64,000 nt of DNA, taken from contig JAZQUI010000016.1 of assembly GCA_045631205.1 (NCBI GenBank), forward strand, positions 83,155 through 147,154, in the 5' to 3' direction. Made by a program: the position numbers and the translations under genes. This document shows, piece by piece, positions 1 to 7,011 of this stretch. The stretch is from HGM04593 sp045631205. GTDB taxonomy: Bacteria > Bacteroidota > Bacteroidia > Bacteroidales > Bacteroidaceae. Within the stretch, counting starts at the first letter, position 1. The number at the start of each line of letters is the position of its first letter. Below the pieces are notes generated by a model. The model was not told the origin of the DNA. It was given only the letters and a program-made list of their open reading frames with translations, and did no database searches.

Positions 1-299
1 TTTTCGTTGAATGTGATGCGCTCTGTTTCAAGCGAGCCCATAATATTTGCACCGATACTGCCGTTACCGATGGGCAATGATTTCGATTCCCACTCCTGGT
101 CGTTGTTGTATGCTGCATCTCCTGCCCATTCGGGTTTCTTGTCAACCCAAAGGTCGGGGCGGCCGCCATACCACACGCAGCGTCCGTTGAGTGTGGTGGG
201 TTGGTCGAACCATACGGAAAGGCCTTGTGTGTAGTCGGTCTGTGCCTGAACGGTGAGTGCTGCCAATGCTGCAATAATCGTCAAAACTCTTTTTCTCAT
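1..299 (-). CDS. GH95-like alpha-L-fucosidase, N-terminal part (runs off window)
   Basis: Only the first 99 codons are present; the gene continues past base 1. The reverse-strand ATG is at 297-299. The protein starts with a signal peptide (MRKRVLTIIAALAALTVQAQ), so it is exported. The segment ending at the edge reads LPIGNGSIGANIMGSLETER, the hallmark N-terminal motif of family GH95 fucosidases, which has the form P-G-N-G-x-x-G-A, then G, then ET-x-x-I-x-x-NE. Family knowledge suggests removal of fucose from host or plant glycans. The catalytic domain is outside the window, so activity cannot be checked. A -7 box lies upstream at 329-336. Confidence 0.75.
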   Translation of the reverse strand, partial: MRKRVLTIIAALAALTVQAQTDYTQGLSVWFDQPTTLNGRCVWYGGRPDLWVDKKPEWAGDAAYNNDQEWESKSLPIGNGSIGANIMGSLETERITFNE

Positions 300-328
300 A
301 TTTGTTGGTTTTATTTGTGTTCTAGCTA

Positions 329-336
329 CAAATATA
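329..336 (-). promoter_or_regulatory. -7 promoter box of the GH95-like gene
   Basis: On the reverse strand this reads TATATTTG, a match to the Bacteroidota -7 consensus TAnnTTTG, 30 bases upstream of the ATG. No clear -33 TTTG is seen at the usual distance. Confidence 0.45.
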
Positions 337-416
337 TAAACGATAATCAATAAAAAAAAACAGCAGCCCCGTTATTAGGCCTACTTTTCCGCTCTTTTAA
401 AAAATACAACATATTG

Positions 417-447
417 TTGTAAAGTAAACACCAAACCACTATCTTTG
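417..447 (+). promoter_or_regulatory. promoter of the glycosyltransferase operon (-33/-7)
   Basis: TTG at 417-419 and TATCTTTG at 440-447 are separated by 20 bases, the Bacteroidota sigma-ABfr arrangement. Transcription should start near 455. This rules out the upstream TTG at 445 as the start of the first glycosyltransferase and favours ATG 478. Confidence 0.75.
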
Positions 448-477
448 CATTTATTGCATAACAAAATATTTGTGCTT

Positions 478-1299
478 ATGCCCAAAATAACATTACTTGT
501 TTCTACCTACAACTGGCCTGAGGCTTTGAGCGTCTGCTTGAACTCTGTTCTTAAACAGACAGTAATGCCTTGTGAGGTTGTAATTGCCGACGATGGCAGT
601 CGCGAAGAGACCAAGCGTCTTATCGACGATTTCCGTTCACGTTGTTCCGTTCCCGTAATTCACTGCTGGCAGGAGGATAACGGTTTCCGCAAGACACGCA
701 TACTCAACACCGCCATTGCGGTCTCTTCGGGTGATTATATTGTGCAGATAGACGGCGATATTGTCATCGACAAGAACTTTATTGCCGACCACGTTGCACA
801 GATGCGTCCGCACACCTTTGTGCGTGGCAGCCGTGCTTGTCTGTTGCCCGAAATAACGCAGGAGGTGCTCAAAAAAGGTCGTTGCGATGTGTCGCTACTT
901 TCAAAGCACGTCATGAACGGTTTTAATGCCTTCCGCTCAAAGTTCCTTTCTCTTTTCTTGTGTCGCAAATCGAGCGATGTGCGCCACGTGAAAGGGTGCA
1001 ATACCGCTTTCTGGAAAGAGGATTTTATAGCAGTGAACGGTTACAACAACGAACTCTCGGGGTGGGGACACGAAGATATTGAGCTTGCCGCACGTCTTTA
1101 CAACAACGGCACTGCATTGCGCATAGTGAAATCTCTTGCAATAGCCTTTCACCTCTATCACACATTCAATTCCCGCCACAACGAGCAGGGCAATTTGCAG
1201 GTGTATGAGCAGGTGATAATGGATAAAGTAAAGCGTTGTACCGATGGTTACGATGAACTGTTAAATGTAGAAAACGATGATAGAAAAATCTGGAGTTAA
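478..1299 (+). CDS. family 2 glycosyltransferase with galactosyltransferase-like C-terminus
   Basis: A 273-residue GT-A glycosyltransferase. The N-terminal GT2 fold has ADDGS at residues 37-41 and the metal/nucleotide-sugar motif DGD at 92-94. Residues 196-203 (WGHEDIEL) are the typical C-terminal motif of the Glyco_transf_7C group. It has no membrane segment, so it is a cytoplasmic or membrane-associated enzyme that adds a sugar to a surface glycan. The start ATG 478 is chosen because the promoter -7 box ends at 447. The next gene overlaps its 3' end by 23 bases, so the two are co-transcribed. Donor and acceptor sugars cannot be told from sequence. Confidence 0.85.
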   Translation: MPKITLLVSTYNWPEALSVCLNSVLKQTVMPCEVVIADDGSREETKRLIDDFRSRCSVPVIHCWQEDNGFRKTRILNTAIAVSSGDYIVQIDGDIVIDKNFIADHVAQMRPHTFVRGSRACLLPEITQEVLKKGRCDVSLLSKHVMNGFNAFRSKFLSLFLCRKSSDVRHVKGCNTAFWKEDFIAVNGYNNELSGWGHEDIELAARLYNNGTALRIVKSLAIAFHLYHTFNSRHNEQGNLQVYEQVIMDKVKRCTDGYDELLNVENDDRKIWS

Positions 1300-1987
1300 A
1301 GTTACCGTTGTAACTGTTGTTTACAATGGTGCCGAATATATTGAACGCGCCATAGACAGTGTGGCTGCGCAGAGTTATCCCAATATTGAATATATAATAG
1401 TCGATGGTGGTTCCACCGATGGTACATTGGAAATACTTGAACGTCGTAGCAAGGATATTACACGATACATAAGTGAGCCCGACAAGGGTATATACGATGC
1501 AATGAACAAGGGTATAGCCCTCTCCACCGGTGACTGGATATACTTCCTGGGTTGTGACGATTTCCTCTATCCACAATTTTCCGATATGTGTCTGCGCCTT
1601 AAAGACCCCTCTACCGTGTATTATGGAAATGTATTCCACAAAGAGCAAGTGTTGAATGGTGAGTTCAACTCATATATGCTCGCAAAATACCCCATCCTTC
1701 ACCAGGCGGTCTTCTATCCGCGTATGTCTATGGAGAGATATAAGTATAACCTTAAATACAAGGTTGCTGCCGACCACTATATAACTATCCAGTGCTGGCA
1801 CGACAAGGATATAAAGTTCAAGTACGAGGATTTGTGTGTCGCGCGCTATATGGAGGCCGGTTTTTCGGCGGTTACACGCGATGAGGCTTTTGAAAAGGAC
1901 AGGCTGAAAATTGTGTACGACAATTTCGGGTTGTGGGTATTTGTACGCTTCCTGGTGCGTTACATAAAAGATAAATTCAGAAAATAA
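1277..1987 (+). CDS. family 2 glycosyltransferase (WcaA-like)
   Basis: A 236-residue GT2 enzyme. DGGSTDGT at residues 43-50 is the nucleotide-binding motif. PDKGIYDAMNKGI at about 68-80 is characteristic of a colanic-acid/O-antigen type subgroup, and CDD at 93-95 serves as the DXD motif. It is the second gene of a three-gene operon: it begins 23 bases inside the previous gene, and its stop codon shares a base with the next ATG (TAATG). The role is addition of a sugar to a lipopolysaccharide or capsule intermediate. The sugar specificity is unknown. Confidence 0.85.
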   Translation: MIEKSGVKVTVVTVVYNGAEYIERAIDSVAAQSYPNIEYIIVDGGSTDGTLEILERRSKDITRYISEPDKGIYDAMNKGIALSTGDWIYFLGCDDFLYPQFSDMCLRLKDPSTVYYGNVFHKEQVLNGEFNSYMLAKYPILHQAVFYPRMSMERYKYNLKYKVAADHYITIQCWHDKDIKFKYEDLCVARYMEAGFSAVTRDEAFEKDRLKIVYDNFGLWVFVRFLVRYIKDKFRK

Positions 1988-3066
1988 TGAAAGTTCTTTA
2001 CGACTCTCAGGTTTTCGACGGGCAGCGTATAGGCGGTATTTCGCGCTACTTTTCTATACTCGCATCGGAACTCCCCAAACTGGATGTCGGAGTGTCGGTG
2101 GGCTTGTTGGCAACAAACAACGTGTATATGCGTAGCACTTGTCCTTTGAGTTTCATTGGTTTCTTGCGCAAGAAGAACCAAAGTTATTCAAGGATGCTTA
2201 TGCGTCATTCCAAGTACGACATTTTCCACCCTACATACTATTTCACACACGACCTTCACTATAAGCGCCCCGGTGTGCCAATGGTTATAACCGTACACGA
2301 CTTAATTCAGGAAATCTGCTCTTCGGGCACGGCTAACGAGTCGGAACTTGCGTATGTAAAGGCAGAAAAGGCCAAGATAGCTGCCGCTGCCGATAGAATA
2401 ATTGCGATTTCGGAGCATACCAAGCGCGATATAATGGATATATGGGGAGTTGATGAGAATAAGATTGATGTTGTACATCACGGTCTTATGTGGTCGGACA
2501 AGCTTGTCTCTTCGCCTTTGCAACTTCCATTCTCGGGCAGTTATCTGCTTTTTGTTGGTGACCGCAAGGCTGAATATAAAAATTTCAAAGAGTTTATTAT
2601 TGCGGCCTCTCAGGTTGTGAATAAATATGGATTGCATATCGTGTGTACAGGGCATCCTTTCACTGCGGCAGAGATGGAATTCCTGAAAAAATATGGCGTT
2701 GACACTCTCACTCACTCTTATTTTGTCGATGAACCCACATTGTTGTGGCTTTATGAGAATGCTGCCTGCTTTGTTTTCCCCTCTTGCTACGAGGGATTCG
2801 GCCTTCCTGTTCTCGAAGCCTTCAAAGCCGCTTGTCCCACAATATTGGCCGATGCAAGTTGTTTCCCTGAGATAGGCGGCAATGCGGTGGATTATTACAA
2901 GCCGGGTTCTTCTGACGACCTTGTGTCAAAGCTTGAGAAAGTGCTCGACGATTCACAACATCGCGAGGCCTTGCGTGCCTTAGGAAAAGAGCGGCTCTCG
3001 TTCTTCACTATAGAAAAGATGCTCAAAGGAACCAAGGAGTGCTATAAGAAAGCATTAGGTATATAA
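1987..3066 (+). CDS. family 4 glycosyltransferase
   Basis: A 359-residue GT-B glycosyltransferase of family GT4. The N-terminal domain begins with a glycine-rich GGISRY loop. The C-terminal donor domain carries the E-x7-E region EGFGLPVLEA near residue 267, followed by a conserved PEIGG segment. It is the last gene of the glycosyltransferase operon, translationally coupled to the preceding gene by TAATG. It is followed at once by a strong bidirectional hairpin terminator at 3065-3099. No polymerase, flippase or ligase is present nearby, so this small set probably decorates a core or O-glycan made elsewhere. Confidence 0.88.
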   Translation: MKVLYDSQVFDGQRIGGISRYFSILASELPKLDVGVSVGLLATNNVYMRSTCPLSFIGFLRKKNQSYSRMLMRHSKYDIFHPTYYFTHDLHYKRPGVPMVITVHDLIQEICSSGTANESELAYVKAEKAKIAAAADRIIAISEHTKRDIMDIWGVDENKIDVVHHGLMWSDKLVSSPLQLPFSGSYLLFVGDRKAEYKNFKEFIIAASQVVNKYGLHIVCTGHPFTAAEMEFLKKYGVDTLTHSYFVDEPTLLWLYENAACFVFPSCYEGFGLPVLEAFKAACPTILADASCFPEIGGNAVDYYKPGSSDDLVSKLEKVLDDSQHREALRALGKERLSFFTIEKMLKGTKECYKKALGI

Positions 3067-3099
3067 AATTAAGAGACCAACATTGGTCTCTTAATTTTT
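3065..3099. terminator. bidirectional intrinsic terminator
   Basis: Inverted repeat with arms AAATTAAGAGACCAA and TTGGTCTCTTAATTT and a two-base centre, flanked by A- and T-runs. It lies between two convergent genes and overlaps the last codon of the leftward one, so it can stop transcription from both sides. Confidence 0.85.
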
Positions 3100-4759
3100 A
3101 TATGAGTAGCATTATCGCCACCTGAATGATAATTATTCTCAAAAAGATGCAGACGGGATATACAGTAGCATAAGCCACCGACGGGTTGTCGCCCTCAATT
3201 GTATCGTTGACATAGTTCAAGGCCATTGGGTTTGCCATTGCTCCGCAGACAAGTCCCGAAATTGAACCGAAATCGAGCTTTTGTATCTTTAATGAGAAAA
3301 TGCTCACCAATATTACCGGGAGAATGGTAATAACCAACCCGATAAAGAGCCACAAAGCACCCTCGGGGCGAACGATGGTTTCAAAGAAGTGTGCTCCGGC
3401 ATCGAGTCCCAAGCAGGCAAGGTAGAGATTAAGACCAAGAGCGCGCAGCATCATATTCGCGCTTTGGGTTGTGTAGGTCACCATATGCAGGCGCGGTCCG
3501 AATGTTCCTACAATAATTCCCATAAGTATGGGGCCTCCCGCAAGTCCTAGTTTTACGGGTAGCGAAATGCCGGGAACGGCAAACGGGATGCTTCCCACTG
3601 CAAGTCCTAAAATAATACCAATAAATACAGCTACAAGGTTGGGCTCGTCGAGGCTCTTTACAGCGTTGCCGAGAATTTTCTCTACATTTTGAATGTTTGC
3701 AGCCTCGCCAACTACGGTCAGTCGGTCGCCCATTTGCAGTATGAGGTCGGGGGTAGCAAGCAACTCCACGCCCGAGCGGTGTACGCGGCTGATGTTTATG
3801 CCGTAGTTGTTTCTCAGTCTTAACGACGAGAGTTTCTTTCCGTTTATTTCGGGGCGGGTAATGAGAATGCCTTGTGCCACCAGTTGGCTGTCAATCTTGT
3901 TCCAGTCAATATTTTCGGCATTCCAGTCTATGTTCTCCTGCTCGCCGAATATAATGCGCAATGCTTCGGTCTCCTCGGGCTTTGTTATTATAAGCAGTAT
4001 GTCGTTTTCTTCTATAAGTTTGTCGCCTGTGGGTATCTGTACCTTGTTGTTTCTCCACAAACGCGAAATCACAAAGTGGTGTTGGCTGCCTGCTGCAATT
4101 TCGCTCACGCTTTTGCCGAACACTGCGGGGTTGGTAACGCGGTAGCTTGCAACGAATATGTTCTTCTTGTGCTCTTTGTCGGGGCCTGCAAGGTCACTCT
4201 TTTTCACAAGAAAGCGACGCATAAAGGCCAAGGCAAGAATAACTCCCACCACACCTAACGGGTAGGCGAGGGCGCAACTGAGTGCAGCACCGTTGGCATC
4301 GATGTTCATCTGTTCAAGCGTTTGTTGTGCAGCAGCCAAGGCTGGCGTGTTTGTGGTTGCACCACAAAGAATACCCGAAATGTCAGCTATGGATATACCG
4401 CAAATATAGCTTGTGGCAAAGGCAAAGGCAGTACCGGTGAGTACAACTCCAACTGCCGGCAACAGTAATTTTGTGCCGGCAGTGCGAAGCGAACTGAAAA
4501 AACCGGGACCCACCTGCAAACCGAGAGCATAGACGAAGAGAACAAGTCCGAAAGATTCTGCATAGTGCAACATATCGGCATCGATGCTTAACCCGAAATG
4601 GCCGGCAAGGATACCTATGAAGAATACAAATGTTATGCCCAGGGAGATGCCTAATAGTTTTATCTTTCCCAGCATAATACCTGTTGCAGATATCAGCGAG
4701 AGTATGATTATGGCTTGCAAAGCCGAGTGTTCAACGAAAAGAGAATTTATAAAATTCAT
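3098..4759 (-). CDS. AspT/YidE/YbjL-family antiporter-like transporter with two RCK_C domains
   Basis: A 553-residue inner-membrane protein built as an internal duplication. A hydrophobic half of about five segments (residues 1-185) is followed by two regulatory TrkA-C/RCK_C-like domains (about 200-370), then a second hydrophobic half (about 380-553). The YidE/YbjL/AspT signature is visible in both halves: the glycine-rich stretches with GPGFF and GPRLH, and the segments CGATTNTPAL and CGAMANPMAL. AspT exchanges aspartate for alanine, but for this subfamily the substrate is unknown. It is a single gene with its own -7 box at 4798-4805, and its stop overlaps a bidirectional terminator. Confidence 0.85.
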   Translation of the reverse strand: MNFINSLFVEHSALQAIIILSLISATGIMLGKIKLLGISLGITFVFFIGILAGHFGLSIDADMLHYAESFGLVLFVYALGLQVGPGFFSSLRTAGTKLLLPAVGVVLTGTAFAFATSYICGISIADISGILCGATTNTPALAAAQQTLEQMNIDANGAALSCALAYPLGVVGVILALAFMRRFLVKKSDLAGPDKEHKKNIFVASYRVTNPAVFGKSVSEIAAGSQHHFVISRLWRNNKVQIPTGDKLIEENDILLIITKPEETEALRIIFGEQENIDWNAENIDWNKIDSQLVAQGILITRPEINGKKLSSLRLRNNYGINISRVHRSGVELLATPDLILQMGDRLTVVGEAANIQNVEKILGNAVKSLDEPNLVAVFIGIILGLAVGSIPFAVPGISLPVKLGLAGGPILMGIIVGTFGPRLHMVTYTTQSANMMLRALGLNLYLACLGLDAGAHFFETIVRPEGALWLFIGLVITILPVILVSIFSLKIQKLDFGSISGLVCGAMANPMALNYVNDTIEGDNPSVAYATVYPVCIFLRIIIIQVAIMLLI

Positions 4760-4797
4760 ATCGGTAGGTTTATTGTTGGGGTGTTCCCTCCTATCTG

Positions 4798-4805
4798 CGA
4801 AGATA
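4798..4805 (-). promoter_or_regulatory. -7 box of the YidE-like transporter
   Basis: Reverse-strand TATCTTCG, about 40 bases upstream of the ATG. It matches the TAnnTTCG variant seen before several genes in this window. Confidence 0.5.
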
Positions 4806-4841
4806 CATAATTTTATATAACTTCTCCTCTTTTTATAATAA

Positions 4842-6086
4842 TTATCCCTCTGCTTGTGCTTCTTTTATGGCAAAGCCAATCTCTTCAATCGCTTTAATGG
4901 CTGTTTCTTTGTCAAAAGTACCCTCTACAACGGCTGTTCCTTCGGCAAGGTCAACGTAAACGCTCGACACGCCTTCTATGGCAGCAAAGGCTTTTTCCAC
5001 ACTTGCTTTACAATGGTTACAGGCCATTCCTTCAATTACAAAGAGCGCACGTCTGCTTTGTGCAGTGGTGCAACTGTGGCAGTCGCACTGCTTCTTGTGC
5101 AGGTAGCGTTGTATGAACGCATTTATGAGCAGCACGGCAAGTATCAGCGAGCAGCCTGTGTTGAAGTATGAAAATCCCTCGTGGCAATGTGCCTGCATTG
5201 CAACAAGGTGCTCTGTGAACCATTCTCGCGGAAGAATGTAGTCTATGACAAGGCCGAAGGTGATGGCTCCTGCTATTATGGATACAAGGTATATGAATAG
5301 TGAGCGGCGTCCCATAACCTTGCCAATTACAAGCATCGATGCGCTGTTTACCGCCGGTCCTGCCATTAGCAGAACAAGGGCTGTGCCAGGCGACAATCCT
5401 TTGAGCATAAGGGCTACGGCAATGGGTATGGAGCCTGTTGCGCAGAGGTACATGGGTATTGCAAGCAACAGCACAAGTAACATGCTTGCCAACGAATTAT
5501 TGGCAAACAGTTCAAAGAATTCCGCAGGGACGAAGATGGTTATGAGCCCGGCAATAAGGAGTCCTGCCATAAGCCACTTGCCAATGTCCTGCATCATATC
5601 GACAAAGGCATACTTTAAAGCCTCCTTTATTTTACCGGCAAAATTTTTCTTCTCAACATCACTGTTTGGGGCATATGTGATTTTTTCACCCTTTTCATCG
5701 CTGAATTTTGCCGTGAGAAGGCCGCCTGTGAGTGCGGTGACAATGGCTGCTACGGGGCGAAACAGTGCAAATGGCAATCCCATAAGTGAGTATGTGGCAA
5801 TAATGGAGTCAATGCCGGTCTGCGGTGTTGCTATAAGGAAAGATATTGTTGCGGCTTTCGATGCACCCTCTTTTCGCAACGACATTGCGGTGGGTATTAC
5901 TCCGCACGAGCATAGGGGAAGTGGTATTCCAAGGAGCGTGGCGTTTACGATGGTACGCAGTGAACCACCGGCGAGGAATTTGCGATAAAGGTTGGCGGGT
6001 ATAAAAGCATGCATAAGCCCTGCGAGCAGAAATCCTAAAAGGATATAGGGCGACATGGTGTTTATGAGTTCTAAAATCTCGTTCAT
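4842..6086 (-). CDS. SO_0444-type Cu/Zn efflux permease with fused HMA domain
   Basis: A 414-residue inner-membrane permease of the ArsP/DUF318 superfamily (the SO_0444 group). There are about eight hydrophobic segments. The superfamily motif PLCSCGVIP lies near residue 57, and a second related stretch, CATGSIPIA, lies in the second half. A short Cys/His linker (CDCHSC) leads to a C-terminal heavy-metal-associated domain with GMACNHC at residues 353-359, the metal-binding CxxC of copper chaperones. The fusion suggests that metal is delivered directly to the permease. It is divergently transcribed from a Fur-family regulator 166 bases away, which fits metal-controlled expression (inference). 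The metal itself (Cu or Zn) cannot be decided. Confidence 0.85.
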   Translation of the reverse strand: MNEILELINTMSPYILLGFLLAGLMHAFIPANLYRKFLAGGSLRTIVNATLLGIPLPLCSCGVIPTAMSLRKEGASKAATISFLIATPQTGIDSIIATYSLMGLPFALFRPVAAIVTALTGGLLTAKFSDEKGEKITYAPNSDVEKKNFAGKIKEALKYAFVDMMQDIGKWLMAGLLIAGLITIFVPAEFFELFANNSLASMLLVLLLAIPMYLCATGSIPIAVALMLKGLSPGTALVLLMAGPAVNSASMLVIGKVMGRRSLFIYLVSIIAGAITFGLVIDYILPREWFTEHLVAMQAHCHEGFSYFNTGCSLILAVLLINAFIQRYLHKKQCDCHSCTTAQSRRALFVIEGMACNHCKASVEKAFAAIEGVSSVYVDLAEGTAVVEGTFDKETAIKAIEEIGFAIKEAQAEG

Positions 6087-6147
6087 CTTTTTTATTTCTT
6101 ATATCATTTGTTTGCCCCGTTAATGGCAACGTCTTCAGTTATTGAAA

Positions 6148-6155
6148 CAAAGATA
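6148..6155 (-). promoter_or_regulatory. -7 box of the metal permease
   Basis: Reverse-strand TATCTTTG, 62 bases upstream of the permease ATG, in the intergenic region shared with the divergent Fur-family gene. A reverse-strand TTTG lies at 6170-6173, 14 bases further upstream, which is closer than usual. Confidence 0.5.
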
Positions 6156-6221
6156 GCACTAAAAAATCGCAAACGGCTTGCATTTTTTATCAATAATTTA
6201 ATTATGGAAAAGAAAAACCGC

Positions 6222-6229
6222 TATTTTTG
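6222..6229 (+). promoter_or_regulatory. -7 box of the Fur-family regulator
   Basis: TATTTTTG matches TAnnTTTG and places transcription start near 6236, just upstream of the ATG at 6253. This supports that start over the in-frame TTG at 6244. No good -33 element is seen. Confidence 0.5.
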
Positions 6230-6252
6230 TGTAGGTCAAATGTTTGCAGCTA

Positions 6253-6666
6253 ATGGATTTCGAAGGGATTTTAAACGAGCACAACATCAGAGTTACGGCT
6301 ATGAGGTTGCTTATACTCAAAGGGATAGAGGCTTATGGGGCTCCTTTTTCCCTCGAAGAATTGTACAATTTCCTTGTTACAGTTGACCGCAGTACCGTTT
6401 TTAGGGCTTTGACCCTTTTCGAAGAAAATCGTTTGCTGAATAGTTTTGAGGATGGCAGCGGTAAAAGAAAATATTGTTTCTGTCACAAAGACGGCGATGA
6501 GGAGCACGCTCATCACAACCATTATCACGCTACTTGCAGAGTGTGTGGCCGCACATTCTGTGTTACCACGCAAAACACTCCGGTGGTTGTTGCTCCCGAT
6601 GGTTTCGAGGTAGAAAATATCAACTATATAATCACAGGGGTTTGCGAGGATTGCAAGAAGGCGTAG
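6253..6666 (+). CDS. Fur-family metalloregulator
   Basis: A 137-residue transcriptional repressor of the Fur/Zur/PerR family. The N-terminal winged helix (about residues 1-80) contains RVTAMRLLIL and the recognition region STVFRALTLFEE. The C-terminal dimerisation domain has a His-rich stretch (EEHAHHNHYHATC) and two Cys pairs, C-R-V-C and C-E-D-C, the structural zinc site. The start ATG 6253 is chosen over the upstream TTG because a -7 box ends at 6229. Its position opposite the Cu/Zn permease suggests that it represses that permease (inference). Which metal or oxidant it senses is not evident. Confidence 0.88.
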   Translation: MDFEGILNEHNIRVTAMRLLILKGIEAYGAPFSLEELYNFLVTVDRSTVFRALTLFEENRLLNSFEDGSGKRKYCFCHKDGDEEHAHHNHYHATCRVCGRTFCVTTQNTPVVVAPDGFEVENINYIITGVCEDCKKA

Positions 6667-6767
6667 TAGCTACGTTCTTTACAATTTGAATGTCTTTATG
6701 CTTTGTTTTAAAGATTAATTTTAACATATATTAACAAATCAGTAGGGGTATTTTGAATAATTAAGTT

Positions 6768-6775
6768 TATATTTG
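6768..6775 (+). promoter_or_regulatory. -7 box ahead of the structured RNA
   Basis: TATATTTG fits TAnnTTTG and would start a transcript near 6782, just before the structured region at 6801-6974. TTTG at 6752-6755 is only 12 bases upstream, so the -33 element is uncertain. Confidence 0.4.
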
Positions 6776-6781
6776 CTAAAT

Positions 6782-6976
6782 ATTATATATTTTGCTATTT
6801 CACTGATGGGAACTACGGTTCCGGCGGGCAGGCGTCCGTTAAACTTGGCGGTTTATTAAGTAAAGAAAATGGCAGAACAAATGTTGTGCGTGCAGTATCA
6901 GTGCGTACCATTGGTTTGTATATTATGCGTCAGGTTTTCATCGGTGGGTAGCTACTGGCTATCCGCCTTTTTTTGT
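6782..6976 (+). ncRNA. unidentified structured RNA (sRNA or switch-like leader)
   Basis: The 345 bases between the Fur gene and the large glycosidase hold no convincing protein gene but do hold a folded RNA. CACTGATG (6801-6808) pairs with CATCGGTG (6939-6946) as a closing helix. Inside it are the hairpins GGAAC-TACG-GTTCC (6809-6822) and an 8-pair hairpin at 6886-6893/6901-6908. A terminator with T7 ends it at 6974. The 3' strand of the closing helix shares GGTG (6943-6946) with the 5' arm of the terminator, so the two cannot form together, as in a riboswitch or attenuator. I do not recognise a known riboswitch core. The 5' end is set from the -7 box and is approximate. Confidence 0.5.
6943..6974 (+). 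terminator. intrinsic terminator of the structured RNA
   Basis: Arms GGTGGGTAGC and GCTATCCGCC form ten pairs (two G-U) around a TACTG loop and are followed by seven T. It lies 37 bases before the ATG of the 1762-residue protein, so it either ends a small RNA or gates that gene. Confidence 0.75.
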
Positions 6977-7011
6977 GATGTAAAAGTATACTAACCATTA
7001 ATTGATAATTT

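Noticed and set aside
445..477. Upstream TTG start for the first glycosyltransferase
   Set aside because: The -7 box TATCTTTG at 440-447 overlaps this codon, so the transcript begins after it.
478..3066. Complete capsule or O-antigen locus
   Set aside because: Only three glycosyltransferases; no flippase, polymerase, chain-length regulator or sugar-nucleotide genes are present.
5245..5988. 247-codon forward frame over the metal permease
   Set aside because: Antisense shadow of a multi-span membrane protein; Arg/Ser/Pro-rich translation without motifs.
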